Positions 17,238 to 25,763 of a stretch of DNA of 31,333 bases are shown here, piece by piece. A program made the position numbers and the translations under genes. The DNA comes from Chryseobacterium gleum. Its GTDB lineage: Bacteria; Bacteroidota; Bacteroidia; Flavobacteriales_D; Sanyastnellaceae. The notes under the pieces were generated by a model. It saw only the letters and a program-made list of their open reading frames with translations, was not told the origin of the DNA and did no database searches. Each line of letters opens with the position of its first letter. Position 1 is the first letter of the stretch. The stretch spans positions 1 to 31,333 of the forward strand of contig CAMCUG010000002.1 of NCBI GenBank assembly GCA_945878835.1, read 5' to 3'.

Positions 17238-20126
17238 TTAGCGCGCTACTGCTATTGCTTTCACTATTACGGCGTTTTCATTGCTTAATCGCAATTGATA
17301 AACGCCGTTTTCGTATCCGCTTAAATCAAGGATGTGCAACGTTTGATTATTGAGTTTCTGCGTTGAAATTAATTTACCGGTGTTATCGAACAGCGATAAA
17401 TAAGTGTTTTCATTCATGAAATCCCATTGAATGTTTACCAGATCGCGTGTTGGATTAGGATAAATTTTCAAGTTGGAAGCGAATATCTCCTGAACAGAAA
17501 CGTCGACACTCACAGCGTAAAACTGCGTGCTTTCGCAACCGTAGACATTCGTCCAAGTCATTTGTATTTCGCCAACTCCCGTTATGAACTGATCCCACAC
17601 CACTTCAATCACATTCGTTCCTTGCCCAGACACTATGGTTCCCCCTGTTACAATCCAGTTGTATGTATAATCCGCAAGCGAAGCTACTGCGTATGAATAC
17701 GTGCTGTTGTAGACCGCATTCGGCTCACCGGAGATTGTAGGAATCTGCGGCTCTGGATATTGTTGAACGGCAACTTCAGAATAAGAAGAACAGCCATGAA
17801 TATCGGTATGAGTAACACCGTATGTGCCGGCATCAACGATATAAATAGTGTCAGCTGCATCTGTTGTCGTCCATAAATTACCGCCAACATAATTCGACCA
17901 CAATGGAGAAGCAACGTTTTTACAAAAGAACAATTCACCGCCGATTACAGGCGCTGCGGGTGCATCATACGAGTTCACATAAACAGTATCTGAGGTTGCG
18001 CAAAGATCTTGGAAAGAATAAGCGTAGGCATAGCTTCCTGAAAGAATTGGAACAACGGTTCCTTCCGCAGTAACACCAAATCCACTCCATGCACCTCCCA
18101 CAGGCGATGCATTAGAAGCTAAATCAATCATGTCGCTTGGCATGCACACGTTTACATCAGGACCTGCTGTCATTTGAAGAGGAACAGCTATGTTGAAATA
18201 AGTTGAATCTATATTGGTACATCCGTTTCCATCGGTAAATGAATATTGAAGACCGAACGTTCCTTCGGTCGTTGGTGCGAATGTGTTATTGGAAACATTC
18301 ACTCCAATCCAAGTTCCTAGATCGGGTGTTGCATTCAACGCAAACGGTCCGTTAGAAATGCAAACCGAAGTATCTGCTGCAGCTGTTACAATTGGAAGTT
18401 CAAAGACTGTAATTCCAAGCGAGTCGGTATCTGTGCAACCAAATTCATTGGTCACAAGCAATTGAATCATCTCAGTTTGAATCACAGTAATCGTAGTGTC
18501 GCTAGACCCTGTAGACCAAGATGGAATTCCAATTGTAGAAGTCAGCTGAACTTCATTTCCTAAACAAAATGAAGTTGGGCCATTTGCAACAATTGTAGCA
18601 ATCGGATTCGGATTAACCACCACAGTAACGGCCGCGGATGTTGCAGAGCAATTGAAGTTGTTTGTTTGTGTTACTGTGTAATCTCCAGCGGCATAAACAA
18701 GCAAAGTGCTGTCAGCTGAATTGTCACTCCACAGATAGACAGCATCTATGCTGCTGGCCAAAAGAACGCTATCGCCTTCACAAAATGTTGTGGCAGACAA
18801 GGGCGTAATGATTGGGGTTGGAAGAGGATTCACCGTAATGGAAGTTCCCGCTGAATTCGCAACGCAATTGTCAGCATTGGTAACAGCTACGGTATATGTC
18901 CCTGCTGAATCAACAACAATAGAAGGAGAAGTTTCGCCAGTACTCCACAAATAAGCTGTTCCTGAATTCGCTGTTAACGTTGCTGTTGTATCTGCGCAGA
19001 AAGTTAAAGGGTTTAATGAAGATATCGCTGCGGTTGGATACGAAACAGCAATTGAAATTGTTGCAGTGGCATTAGATGTTCCAGCTGTAGCTGTGCACGT
19101 GTATGTTGTAGAAGCTGCTGTTGGCGAAACAACAAGGGTGTTCCCAATAGTACCTCCGTTCCACACATAACCAATAACAAATGGGTTGTAAACCGCGGCA
19201 GGTAATGAAGTGCCTGCAAATGTTCCTATTTGTGGAATGGCTACCGACGGAAATGTAACTCCCGACGTTGCTCCTGGCGCACCTATGGTTATGGCTGGGC
19301 TGGAAGTAATAGTACTGAAGTTGGCTTGGCTTCCCATATCGAATGGCATATGAACAATGACATTCTGCATATTCGCAGAAATTAATTTCCTCTGGTAAAT
19401 AGCGCTGACATCAGCGGCAGACAAGGCAATCTTCCAAACACGAAATTCGTCGAGTTGACCCAAGTATCCATCATTAGGGTCAGCGTCAATACCTCCCAAA
19501 GGAGGATAGAAATTTCCAAGATTCGGACGGAAAGCCACGGTTAAAGGAATTCCAGAGTTAGCAGGCGTATCCGCATAGTTAGACCCATTTGATCGCGTTC
19601 CAACCGAAACCCCATCAATGAATAGTTCAAAATTATTGGAAGTGTACACAACGGCACAATGATGCCATCCAATCAAATTCGCTGCGTATGTTAAGCGCGA
19701 AGCGGAAAAATCATGGCTAAATTCCATAACTGAAATACCATTTTTCCCGACTGAAATTCCTGAAGATCTTCTTTGTAAACCACTAAAAATACTCTGTGGA
19801 TATACAGCGTAATTCTGTCCAGCTTGTCCGTCATAAATTCCAATTCCGTCAACATGCTCTTGAAGAAGCACAATGGAATCCGGTGTGTTGAACCAAAACT
19901 CATAGGAGAAAGTTTCTTTGGCTTGCTGTTGAACGTTACCTAGAATTATGGTTTGACCTGTAACGCGGTTAAAGTTGAGAACTCTGTTCGGAAGATCCGC
20001 TGTGGCTGTGAGTGTGTCACTTTCTCCTGGACATAAAACCACGTCGTTAGAGGTAATGCTTAACGTTTGCGCATTCGAAATAATTGGAATAACGAAAATG
20101 ATTAAAAGGAATAAGTAGTTTTTCAT
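17238..20126 (-). CDS. Large LamG/Ig-like repeat surface protein with T9SS type A sorting domain
   Basis: A 962-residue secreted protein. Residues 1-20 are a signal peptide (MKNYLFLLIIFVIPIISNAQ). A LamG/concanavalin-like domain spans about 50-260 (SYEFWFNTPDS, GWHHCAVVYTSNNFELFIDG, LDEFRVWKIALSAADVSAIY). Ig-like repeats of about 80 residues follow, each with a TFC.GD/E start, a YLWSTG core and an AGTYTV.VTN..GC end. The last 75 residues are a T9SS sorting domain (LKIYPNPTRDLVNIQWDF ... GVYQLRLSNEN). Sorting depends on the Por machinery. LamG domains often bind carbohydrate; an adhesin role is possible but unproven. Confidence 0.88.
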   Translation of the reverse strand: MKNYLFLLIIFVIPIISNAQTLSITSNDVVLCPGESDTLTATADLPNRVLNFNRVTGQTIILGNVQQQAKETFSYEFWFNTPDSIVLLQEHVDGIGIYDGQAGQNYAVYPQSIFSGLQRRSSGISVGKNGISVMEFSHDFSASRLTYAANLIGWHHCAVVYTSNNFELFIDGVSVGTRSNGSNYADTPANSGIPLTVAFRPNLGNFYPPLGGIDADPNDGYLGQLDEFRVWKIALSAADVSAIYQRKLISANMQNVIVHMPFDMGSQANFSTITSSPAITIGAPGATSGVTFPSVAIPQIGTFAGTSLPAAVYNPFVIGYVWNGGTIGNTLVVSPTAASTTYTCTATAGTSNATATISIAVSYPTAAISSLNPLTFCADTTATLTANSGTAYLWSTGETSPSIVVDSAGTYTVAVTNADNCVANSAGTSITVNPLPTPIITPLSATTFCEGDSVLLASSIDAVYLWSDNSADSTLLVYAAGDYTVTQTNNFNCSATSAAVTVVVNPNPIATIVANGPTSFCLGNEVQLTSTIGIPSWSTGSSDTTITVIQTEMIQLLVTNEFGCTDTDSLGITVFELPIVTAAADTSVCISNGPFALNATPDLGTWIGVNVSNNTFAPTTEGTFGLQYSFTDGNGCTNIDSTYFNIAVPLQMTAGPDVNVCMPSDMIDLASNASPVGGAWSGFGVTAEGTVVPILSGSYAYAYSFQDLCATSDTVYVNSYDAPAAPVIGGELFFCKNVASPLWSNYVGGNLWTTTDAADTIYIVDAGTYGVTHTDIHGCSSYSEVAVQQYPEPQIPTISGEPNAVYNSTYSYAVASLADYTYNWIVTGGTIVSGQGTNVIEVVWDQFITGVGEIQMTWTNVYGCESTQFYAVSVDVSVQEIFASNLKIYPNPTRDLVNIQWDFMNENTYLSLFDNTGKLISTQKLNNQTLHILDLSGYENGVYQLRLSNENAVIVKAIAVAR

Positions 20127-20142
20127 AATTAGAAATGATAAT

Positions 20143-20150
20143 CAAATATA
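20143..20150 (-). promoter_or_regulatory. Candidate -7 element for the LamG/Ig surface protein gene
   Basis: On the minus strand TATATTTG at 20150-20143 is a perfect match to the Bacteroidota -7 consensus TAnnTTTG. It lies 16 bases before the ATG at 20126, giving a short leader of about 10 bases. No good TTG lies at the expected spacing upstream, so the call rests on the -7 box alone. Confidence 0.42.
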
Positions 20151-20223
20151 AGCACATCATCACCTGAATTAGTGATTACAAGTGTATTAAGTCTGTGTAA
20201 ATAAATAGGAAATCTTGGATGCA

Positions 20224-21120
20224 TTAATCTGCACCGTACCGCGGGTGAAAGAGCTGAATCTCTTCTTTCAATCTTGAGCGATCTATGTGAGTGTATATCT
20301 CAGTCGTCGTAATGCTCGAATGTCCGAGCATCTCTTGAACAGCGCGTAAATCGGCTCCAGCTTCCACCAAATGTGTTGCAAAGGAATGGCGAAAAGTATG
20401 TGGACTCACTTGCTTTTGAATCCCCAAGGCAACGCAGTTTTCTCGAATAATGGTGAAGATGTACATGCGACTTAATTTCTTTCCTCTTCGATTGAGGAAT
20501 ACAAAGTCTTCATGACCAGGTGCGAGCTTCATGTGATTGCGCATGTGCTCGAAATAATGCTGAATCCACTTGGTGGCCTCTTCTCCAATGGGAACGAATC
20601 TCTCTTTATTTCCCTTCCCCACAACACGCAAGAGCTGGTCGCTTGTGCGCATTTGAGAAATTTTCAAATCCGTAAGTTCGCTAACGCGAAGACCGCAGCT
20701 GTACAGGGTTTCTAAAATTGCCCTATTTCTTGTCCCTTCAGGTTTGCTCAAATCGCAATGCTCGATGATCGAAACCACTTCTTCAACACTTAATACATCT
20801 GGAAGTTTTCTTGAGGTTCGAGGCATCTCTATGAACTCCATCGGATCCACAGAAATCAGTTTTTCTAAGATTAAATAAGAGAAGAATCCCTTCAACCCAG
20901 AAATTATGCGAGATTGACTGGTTGCTTCAAGTCCCAGTTCATGGAGGAACTTAAGGAAGAAAGTTATGGTTTCATGCGTAATGGAGGAAACGGGAACACT
21001 CTCAGTAAACTGCTCCAATTTACCAACGTCTTTTAAATAGGCTGAACGGGTGGCTTCCGACAAAGATTTCTCTAAGCGCAAGTAGATGTCAAATCCCTTT
21101 TTTAATCCAGCCCAACTCAT
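20224..21120 (-). CDS. xerD: Site-specific tyrosine recombinase XerD
   Basis: A 298-residue core chromosome-dimer resolvase, the same length as E. coli XerD. The N-terminal SAM-like DNA-binding domain is about 1-105. The catalytic residues are all present: R145 (SCGLRVSEL), K169 (VVGKGNKERFVPI), H241 and R244 (SPHTFRHSFATHL), H267 (LGHSSITTTEIYTH) and Y276. Each is exactly three less than the E. coli XerD number. It works with a XerC-type partner at dif to separate joined chromosomes at cell division. Nothing around it looks like a mobile element. A strong terminator-like hairpin lies 22 bases before its start. Confidence 0.94.
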   Translation of the reverse strand: MSWAGLKKGFDIYLRLEKSLSEATRSAYLKDVGKLEQFTESVPVSSITHETITFFLKFLHELGLEATSQSRIISGLKGFFSYLILEKLISVDPMEFIEMPRTSRKLPDVLSVEEVVSIIEHCDLSKPEGTRNRAILETLYSCGLRVSELTDLKISQMRTSDQLLRVVGKGNKERFVPIGEEATKWIQHYFEHMRNHMKLAPGHEDFVFLNRRGKKLSRMYIFTIIRENCVALGIQKQVSPHTFRHSFATHLVEAGADLRAVQEMLGHSSITTTEIYTHIDRSRLKEEIQLFHPRYGAD

Positions 21121-21141
21121 GTTACGAAGATAGACAAAACG

Positions 21142-21167
21142 AAAAACCCTCGCGAACGAGGGTTTTT
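21142..21167. terminator. Strong hairpin with T-tracts on both strands, just upstream of xerD
   Basis: AAAAACCCTCG (21142-21152), loop CGAA, CGAGGGTTTTT (21157-21167) is a perfect 11-base-pair stem with T-runs in both directions. It lies between divergent genes, where a terminator is not expected, 22 bases upstream of the xerD ATG. It would end a minus-strand transcript coming from 21170-21300, such as the candidate RNA, or act as an attenuator for xerD. Confidence 0.75.
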
Positions 21168-21292
21168 CAGACTAATTACCTAAACAAATTCTAATTAACC
21201 AAAACTACAGGTAACCTTTGTTACTCGGCAGTATACTTAAATATTGTAATGTGCATTTGCACGTGATTTCACAATCTCTAAGCGTTCTTAGA
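21142..21292 (-). ncRNA. Candidate structured small RNA or xerD leader (unidentified family)
   Basis: This part of the 308-base gap between xerD and rpmE2 is full of nested inverted repeats. They are TCTAAG/CTTAGA with a 4-base loop (21277-21292); ATTGT/ACAAT enclosing GTGC/GCAC (21243-21275); and ACTGC/GTAGT enclosing GTAAC/GTTAC (21204-21232). On the minus strand these would be followed by the terminator at 21142-21167, and TATGTTTG at 21305-21298 is a perfect -7 box just before the first hairpin, giving an RNA of about 150 bases. No matching -33 box was found. A 6S-like RNA or a xerD attenuator are both possible. I do not recognise tmRNA, SRP RNA or RNase P signatures. Confidence 0.38.
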
Positions 21293-21370
21293 CATCACAA
21301 ACATATAGCGACAATTCAGGCCTTTCATTTTAGTTTTTTCGACTTATAAACATAGGAATGTGAAACCGGA

Positions 21371-21401
21371 TTTGTATTTTTAGAAAATTCATGTATATTT
21401 G
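21371..21401 (+). promoter_or_regulatory. Bacteroidota-type promoter of rpmE2
   Basis: TTTG at 21371-21374, 19 bases, then TATATTTG at 21394-21401: an exact match to the TTTG-N19-TAnnTTTG form. Transcription should start near 21407, leaving an A-rich leader of about 22 bases before the ATG at 21429, with no Shine-Dalgarno. Confidence 0.78.
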
Positions 21402-21428
21402 CACTCGTTTTATTAAAGAATACAGATA

Positions 21429-21686
21429 ATGAAAGCAGGAATACACCCAGAAACTTACCGTTTGGTAGTTTTCAAAGACATGTCGAATGAGTACGCGTTC
21501 TTAGGAAAGAGCACTTGCAATACCAAAGAAACAATCATCTGGGAAGACGGAAACGAATACCCTGTAATTAAATTAGAGATTACTCAAGCTTCTCACCCGT
21601 TTTATACTGGTAAGATGCAATTAGTAGATACAGCAGGTCGTATTGACAAGTTCAAGACGCGCTATGCAAAATTCGAGAAAAAATAA
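21429..21686 (+). CDS. rpmE2: Ribosomal protein L31, type B
   Basis: An 85-residue type B L31 ([20 protein letters not shown] at the start; [20 protein letters not shown] near the end). It lacks the CxxC zinc motif of type A L31; only one cysteine, in STCNTKE, is present. It sits on the large ribosomal subunit and bridges to the small subunit. In bacteria with both types, the zinc-free form serves under zinc shortage; in Bacteroidota it is often the only form. It is a single-gene unit with its own promoter and a strong terminator. Confidence 0.96.
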   Translation: MKAGIHPETYRLVVFKDMSNEYAFLGKSTCNTKETIIWEDGNEYPVIKLEITQASHPFYTGKMQLVDTAGRIDKFKTRYAKFEKK

Positions 21687-21707
21687 TAATCATCACCGCT
21701 TACAAAG

Positions 21708-21738
21708 AAAAGCCACTCAAGCGAGTGGCTTTTTTTTT
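21708..21738 (+). terminator. Rho-independent terminator of rpmE2
   Basis: AGCCACTC (21711-21718), loop AAGC, GAGTGGCT (21723-21730), followed by eight T's and preceded by A's that extend the stem. It lies about 22 bases after the rpmE2 stop and separates it from argS. Confidence 0.92.
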
Positions 21739-21760
21739 ACTCAGTCGTCTAAAAACCATG

Positions 21761-21768
21761 TACTTTTG
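21761..21768 (+). promoter_or_regulatory. Candidate -7 element of argS
   Basis: TACTTTTG is a perfect TAnnTTTG match eight bases before the argS ATG at 21777, so the transcript would be nearly leaderless. The expected -33 TTG is absent; only the T-run of the upstream terminator lies there. Confidence 0.42.
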
Positions 21769-21776
21769 TACTCCGT

Positions 21777-23570
21777 ATGAAAAACGTCGAAACCGCCTAT
21801 CAATTGCTTCATTCAGCATTGAAGAATGTCTTTCTAAATAACTTCCAAATGGAAGTTTCTGACAGTGAAATCCAAATTCAAAAAACACGCAAAGACTTCG
21901 AAGGGGATTTAACGGTTGTCACGTTTCCATGGGTGAAAAAAATGGGAAAGTCGCCTGAAGAAGTTGGGCAAGCTATTGGCGAGGGACTTCAAATTGAAAT
22001 CCCTGCAATTGAACGTTTCAATGTAGTGAAAGGATTTTTGAATCTTCATTTCAATGATTTATTCTGGGAGTCGCAGTTCGAGTTTGCCCTTCAACAAGAA
22101 AATTTAGGTTTGCCTACCACGAATTCGAAGCCTAGAATAATGGTGGAATATGCTTCGCCAAACACCAATAAACCACTGCATTTAGGGCACCTTCGAAATA
22201 TTTTCTTAGGTTATTCAGTCTCCGAAATTTCCAAGGCGAACGGTCATTCGGTTACCAAAGTTCAAGTAATCAACGATCGCGGAATACACATCTGTAAAAG
22301 CATGATCGCTTGGATGGAGTCTGGGTTAAATGAAACCCCAGAGTCCTCCGAGATAAAAGGCGATAAGCTCGTTGGGAAATACTACGTAGAATACGATAAG
22401 AAATTTAAAGCGCAAGTCGCCGATTTGATAGCTTCAGGTGCTTCGAAAGAAGACGCCGAAGCGCAAGTTCCCATTGCAGTTGGCGCGCGAGAGATGTTGT
22501 TGAAGTGGGAAAACAAAGACGAAGAAACATTGGCATTGTGGTCGAAAATGAACGGATGGGTGTACGCCGGATTCGACGTGACCTACAAGACCATGGGTGT
22601 AGATTTTGACAAATTGTATTACGAAAGTGATACGTATATTTTAGGAAGAGAAGAAGTGATGAAGGGATTGGAAAGCGGAGTGTTTTTCAAGAAAGATGAC
22701 GGAAGTATTTGGATTGATTTAACGGGCGAAGGATTAGACGAAAAGGTGGTGCTTCGGAAAGATGGAACCGCCATGTACATTACGCAAGACATTGGCACGG
22801 CCATGTTGCGTTTCCGAGATTATCCCGATGCGTCTTCGTTGATTTATACCGTAGGAAACGAGCAAGACTATCACTTCAAAGTCCTATTCAAAATATTGAA
22901 AAAATTAGGATTGGAACAGGCTGAAAAGTGCTTCCACTTGAGCTACGGCATGGTTGAACTTCCCGAAGGGAAAATGAAAAGTCGCGAGGGAACAGTTGTA
23001 GACGCCGACGATATTATGGCAGAGATGAAGCAAGTTGCGAAGCAAGTAGCCGAGGAACAGGGCAAGCTTGATGGAATGTCAGAGGAGGAAAAAGATCACT
23101 TGCATCACATTATCGGAATGAGCGCCTTGAAGTATTTTTTGCTTCGAGTAGACCCGAAGAAAAGTATGCTCTTCGATCCGAAGGAAAGTATAGACTTCAA
23201 CGGGAATACAGGTCCGTTCATTCAATACGGGTATGTCCGCACACAAGCCATTCTTCGAAAGGTGGAAGGAGAATTATCTACGTTGAATTACAAGGGCGAA
23301 CTTCACCCTTCTGAGCGACAATTGATCAAGCATTTGCTCGATTTGCCTGACGCGTTCGACGACGCCTCAAAAGCCTACAACCCTGCTGTGCTTGCTGCAT
23401 ACATTTATGAATTGGTTCGCGAATTCAATAGTTTTTATCAGCAATGTGCAATTTTACGCGAACCAAATAACGAGTTAAGAGTTTTTCGTTTAGCACTTAC
23501 CAAGCAAGTGGGTGAGGTCGTAAAGAAAACAATGAATGTATTGGGAATTGAAATGCCCGAAAGAATGTAA
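21777..23570 (+). CDS. argS: Arginyl-tRNA synthetase
   Basis: A 597-residue class I synthetase that charges tRNA-Arg in the cytoplasm. The N-terminal Add1 domain is about 1-110. The HIGH motif is PNTNKPLHLGHLRN (H135-H138), in the form usual for ArgRS. The KMSKS region is GKMKSREG (399-403), a Bacteroidota-like variant. The C-terminal anticodon-binding DALR domain contains FIQYGYVRTQAILRK and ends in GEVVKKTMNVLGIEMPERM. Gene length and order are normal; ribB follows two bases after its stop. Confidence 0.97.
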   Translation: MKNVETAYQLLHSALKNVFLNNFQMEVSDSEIQIQKTRKDFEGDLTVVTFPWVKKMGKSPEEVGQAIGEGLQIEIPAIERFNVVKGFLNLHFNDLFWESQFEFALQQENLGLPTTNSKPRIMVEYASPNTNKPLHLGHLRNIFLGYSVSEISKANGHSVTKVQVINDRGIHICKSMIAWMESGLNETPESSEIKGDKLVGKYYVEYDKKFKAQVADLIASGASKEDAEAQVPIAVGAREMLLKWENKDEETLALWSKMNGWVYAGFDVTYKTMGVDFDKLYYESDTYILGREEVMKGLESGVFFKKDDGSIWIDLTGEGLDEKVVLRKDGTAMYITQDIGTAMLRFRDYPDASSLIYTVGNEQDYHFKVLFKILKKLGLEQAEKCFHLSYGMVELPEGKMKSREGTVVDADDIMAEMKQVAKQVAEEQGKLDGMSEEEKDHLHHIIGMSALKYFLLRVDPKKSMLFDPKESIDFNGNTGPFIQYGYVRTQAILRKVEGELSTLNYKGELHPSERQLIKHLLDLPDAFDDASKAYNPAVLAAYIYELVREFNSFYQQCAILREPNNELRVFRLALTKQVGEVVKKTMNVLGIEMPERM

Positions 23571-23572
23571 TT

Positions 23573-24625
23573 ATGTCAACAGTAGAAGTGAAATTAAATT
23601 CAATTGAAGAGGCCATTGCCGATTTTAAAATCGGCAAAGTCGTTATTGTTGTTGACGATGAGAATCGTGAAAATGAAGGTGACTTCATTGCCCCAGCGGA
23701 AATTGTAACGCCTGAAGTAATTAACTTCATGACGAAGTTCGGAAGAGGCTTAATCTGCGTAGCGCTTACACAAGAACGTTGCGAAGAATTGAATTTAGAC
23801 CTCATGGTCTCCAACAATACCGATCCACATAAAACAGCCTTCACGGTTTCCGTGGATTTAATTGGAAACGGATGCACGACAGGAATTAGCGCGCACGACA
23901 GATCGAAAACAGTTCAAGCCTTAATAGACTCAAGTACGCGTCCTGAAGACCTCGGAAGACCTGGACATATTTTCCCACTTATCGCGAAAGAAGGTGGGGT
24001 GCTCAGAAGAACAGGACATACAGAGGCAACTGTAGATTTAGCTCGTTTGTGTGGAATGAAACCAGCAGGAGCCTTGGTAGAAATAATGAACGACGACGGT
24101 TCCATGGCCCGTCTTCCGCAGTTGTTAGAGATTGCGAAGGAATTAGATTTGAAAATTATTTCAATAGAATCTCTCGTGGCTTATCGCCTTCAGCGAGAAA
24201 CACTCATTGAAGAAACAAGAAGAGAGAATAGAAGTTGGTTGGGAATGGATGTTGAAGTGATTCACTTCGCAAGTGAATCACACCAAAGAAATCACGCCGC
24301 TTTGAAATTCGGTAATTGGAGTGATGACGAAGCGGTTCCTGTTCGTGTTCAAGCGGTGTCGTCTTATGGAGATTTTATTGATGTGCTTCTTCAACAACAC
24401 AACTCACTCAACAGCTCGCTTCAAGCCATTCAAACAGAAGGAAAAGGATTACTCGTTTTATTGGAGAATGAAAAGCGAAACAACGACGATCGTGACTATG
24501 GAATTGGCGCGCAAATCATTCGCGCGTTGAACGTTTCAAAAATGAAATTAATTTCATCGGCTCAAATCAAACGTAGCGCCTTGGAAGGATACGGTTTAGA
24601 AATTTCAGAATACATTACGCTCTAA
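23573..24625 (+). CDS. ribB: 3,4-dihydroxy-2-butanone 4-phosphate synthase with degenerate GTP cyclohydrolase II domain
   Basis: A 350-residue RibBA-shaped protein. Residues 1-205 are an intact RibB domain (DDENRENEGDFIAPAE with the acidic metal site, then RRTGHTEATVDLARLCG), which makes dihydroxybutanone phosphate for riboflavin. Residues 210-350 align with GTP cyclohydrolase II by its tail (YGIGAQIIRALNV, RSALEGYGLEISE). The zinc and catalytic cysteine segment (normally SECLTGDxFxSxRCDC) is replaced by AVSSYGDFIDVLLQQHNSLN, with no cysteine. RibA activity is therefore unlikely and must come from another gene. It forms a tight unit with argS and def. Confidence 0.9.
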   Translation: MSTVEVKLNSIEEAIADFKIGKVVIVVDDENRENEGDFIAPAEIVTPEVINFMTKFGRGLICVALTQERCEELNLDLMVSNNTDPHKTAFTVSVDLIGNGCTTGISAHDRSKTVQALIDSSTRPEDLGRPGHIFPLIAKEGGVLRRTGHTEATVDLARLCGMKPAGALVEIMNDDGSMARLPQLLEIAKELDLKIISIESLVAYRLQRETLIEETRRENRSWLGMDVEVIHFASESHQRNHAALKFGNWSDDEAVPVRVQAVSSYGDFIDVLLQQHNSLNSSLQAIQTEGKGLLVLLENEKRNNDDRDYGIGAQIIRALNVSKMKLISSAQIKRSALEGYGLEISEYITL

Positions 24626-24635
24626 TATTGAAGTT

Positions 24636-25202
24636 ATGATTTTGCCAATAACCGCATACGGAGATCCCGTTTTGAAAAAGAAAGCGGAAGAAATTGATGA
24701 GAATTATCCGAACCTGAAGGAACTCATAGATAATATGTTCGAGACTATGTATGCTTCGAACGGCGTGGGCATTGCAGCACCTCAAATTGGAAAATCCATT
24801 CGTTTGTTTGTAATCGATGCCTCAGCGGTGGCTGAAGGAGAAGACGGAGATCCTTCTTGTGAAGATTTTAAACGTGTTTTCATAAACCCCATACTCTTCG
24901 AAGAGTCGGGAACTGAATGGATTTGCGAAGAGGGTTGTCTCTCTATTCCAAAAATTCGCGAAGACGTGAAGCGCAAGCCGAATTTGAAAATCGAATACTA
25001 CGACGAGAATTGGGAGTTGTATGAAGAAGAGTTAGAGGGATTCGCCGCGCGCGTGGTTCAGCACGAATACGATCACATTGAAGGAATGCTCTTCATTGAC
25101 CGTATTAACCCCCTTCGGAAACAACTTCTGAAAGGGAAACTTCGCGACATTCAAAAAGGAAATATTTCCACAGACTACAGAATGAAATTTTACAAAGGAT
25201 GA
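24636..25202 (+). CDS. def: Peptide deformylase
   Basis: A 188-residue deformylase that removes the formyl group from new N-termini. The three motifs are present: GVGIAAPQIG (43-52), EEGCLSIP with metal ligand C101, and QHEYDHIEG with ligands H143 and H147 and catalytic E144. The YD in HEYDH, instead of FD, is a normal variant. An acidic insert, EGEDGDPSCED near residues 67-77, precedes the second motif, as in other Bacteroidota deformylases. It follows ribB by ten bases and overlaps the lipoprotein gene by four. Confidence 0.96.
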   Translation: MILPITAYGDPVLKKKAEEIDENYPNLKELIDNMFETMYASNGVGIAAPQIGKSIRLFVIDASAVAEGEDGDPSCEDFKRVFINPILFEESGTEWICEEGCLSIPKIREDVKRKPNLKIEYYDENWELYEEELEGFAARVVQHEYDHIEGMLFIDRINPLRKQLLKGKLRDIQKGNISTDYRMKFYKG

Positions 25203-25747
25203 GAATATTGTTTTTTATAGCCATTTCAGCATTTTTCTTTGCTTCATGCGGAACAAAAATAGCCGAAGCTCCAAAAGAAAAGAAAATCAATGGAGACTCT
25301 TTACTGAAAGTAGTCAATGATTTCGACGCGAATGTGAAAGCAGGAACTCCAATTGTGAAAATGTCACGCGAGCAACTTACGAATGTGGTGAAGGCCTGCA
25401 AAGAATTAGCGTTAATCACAACAGACCGAAATATGCAAGTCATGTATTTTGAAAAGGCCGGAAACATTAGCGGCGAGGCACATTTCAACGAAGAAGTTAA
25501 GAGCTGTTTCGAAAACGCATTTGCATTGGAAAATGATAAAGAAAAACTAGCTGAACTGCATTACATATACGCGTTCATTAACGATGCAAAACTAAAGCAG
25601 TTCGATATAGCACGTCAAGAGTATCAGCTTCTAATAACAGATTTTTCAACCTCATTTTGGGCTGAACAAGCTAAAATGGCATTAGAAGTTTTAGGTAAAA
25701 CCGATGAAGAAATTTTAGCAATATTTAAAGCGAAGAGTGCTCAGTAG
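25199..25747 (+). CDS. Putative lipoprotein with TPR-like helices
   Basis: A 182-residue protein with a lipoprotein signal: MRILFFIAISAFFFASCGTK, cleavage before C17. The mature part is helical, and residues 80-175 look like one or two tetratricopeptide-type helix pairs (EKAGNISGEAHF, LHYIYAFINDAK, FDIARQEYQLLITDF, WAEQAKMALEVLG). It should be anchored in the inner or outer membrane facing the periplasm. It begins in an ATGA overlap with def. Function is unknown; TPR lipoproteins usually bind partners. Confidence 0.8.
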   Translation: MRILFFIAISAFFFASCGTKIAEAPKEKKINGDSLLKVVNDFDANVKAGTPIVKMSREQLTNVVKACKELALITTDRNMQVMYFEKAGNISGEAHFNEEVKSCFENAFALENDKEKLAELHYIYAFINDAKLKQFDIARQEYQLLITDFSTSFWAEQAKMALEVLGKTDEEILAIFKAKSAQ

Positions 25748-25763
25748 TATTTATATTTGAGCT

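Noticed and set aside
20224..21120. XerD as an integrase of a mobile element or phage
   Set aside because: Length, catalytic spacing and core-gene surroundings match the housekeeping recombinase; no cargo genes, attachment-site repeats or tRNA target adjoin it.
21142..21340. tmRNA, SRP RNA or RNase P RNA in the xerD-rpmE2 gap
   Set aside because: The tag-peptide frame, the SRP GGAA-type hairpin and RNase P core motifs are absent, and the element is too short for tmRNA or RNase P.
23497..23877. A 126-residue open frame antisense to the argS/ribB junction
   Set aside because: It overlaps two strongly supported genes and its low-complexity Ser/Thr-rich product looks like an antisense shadow.
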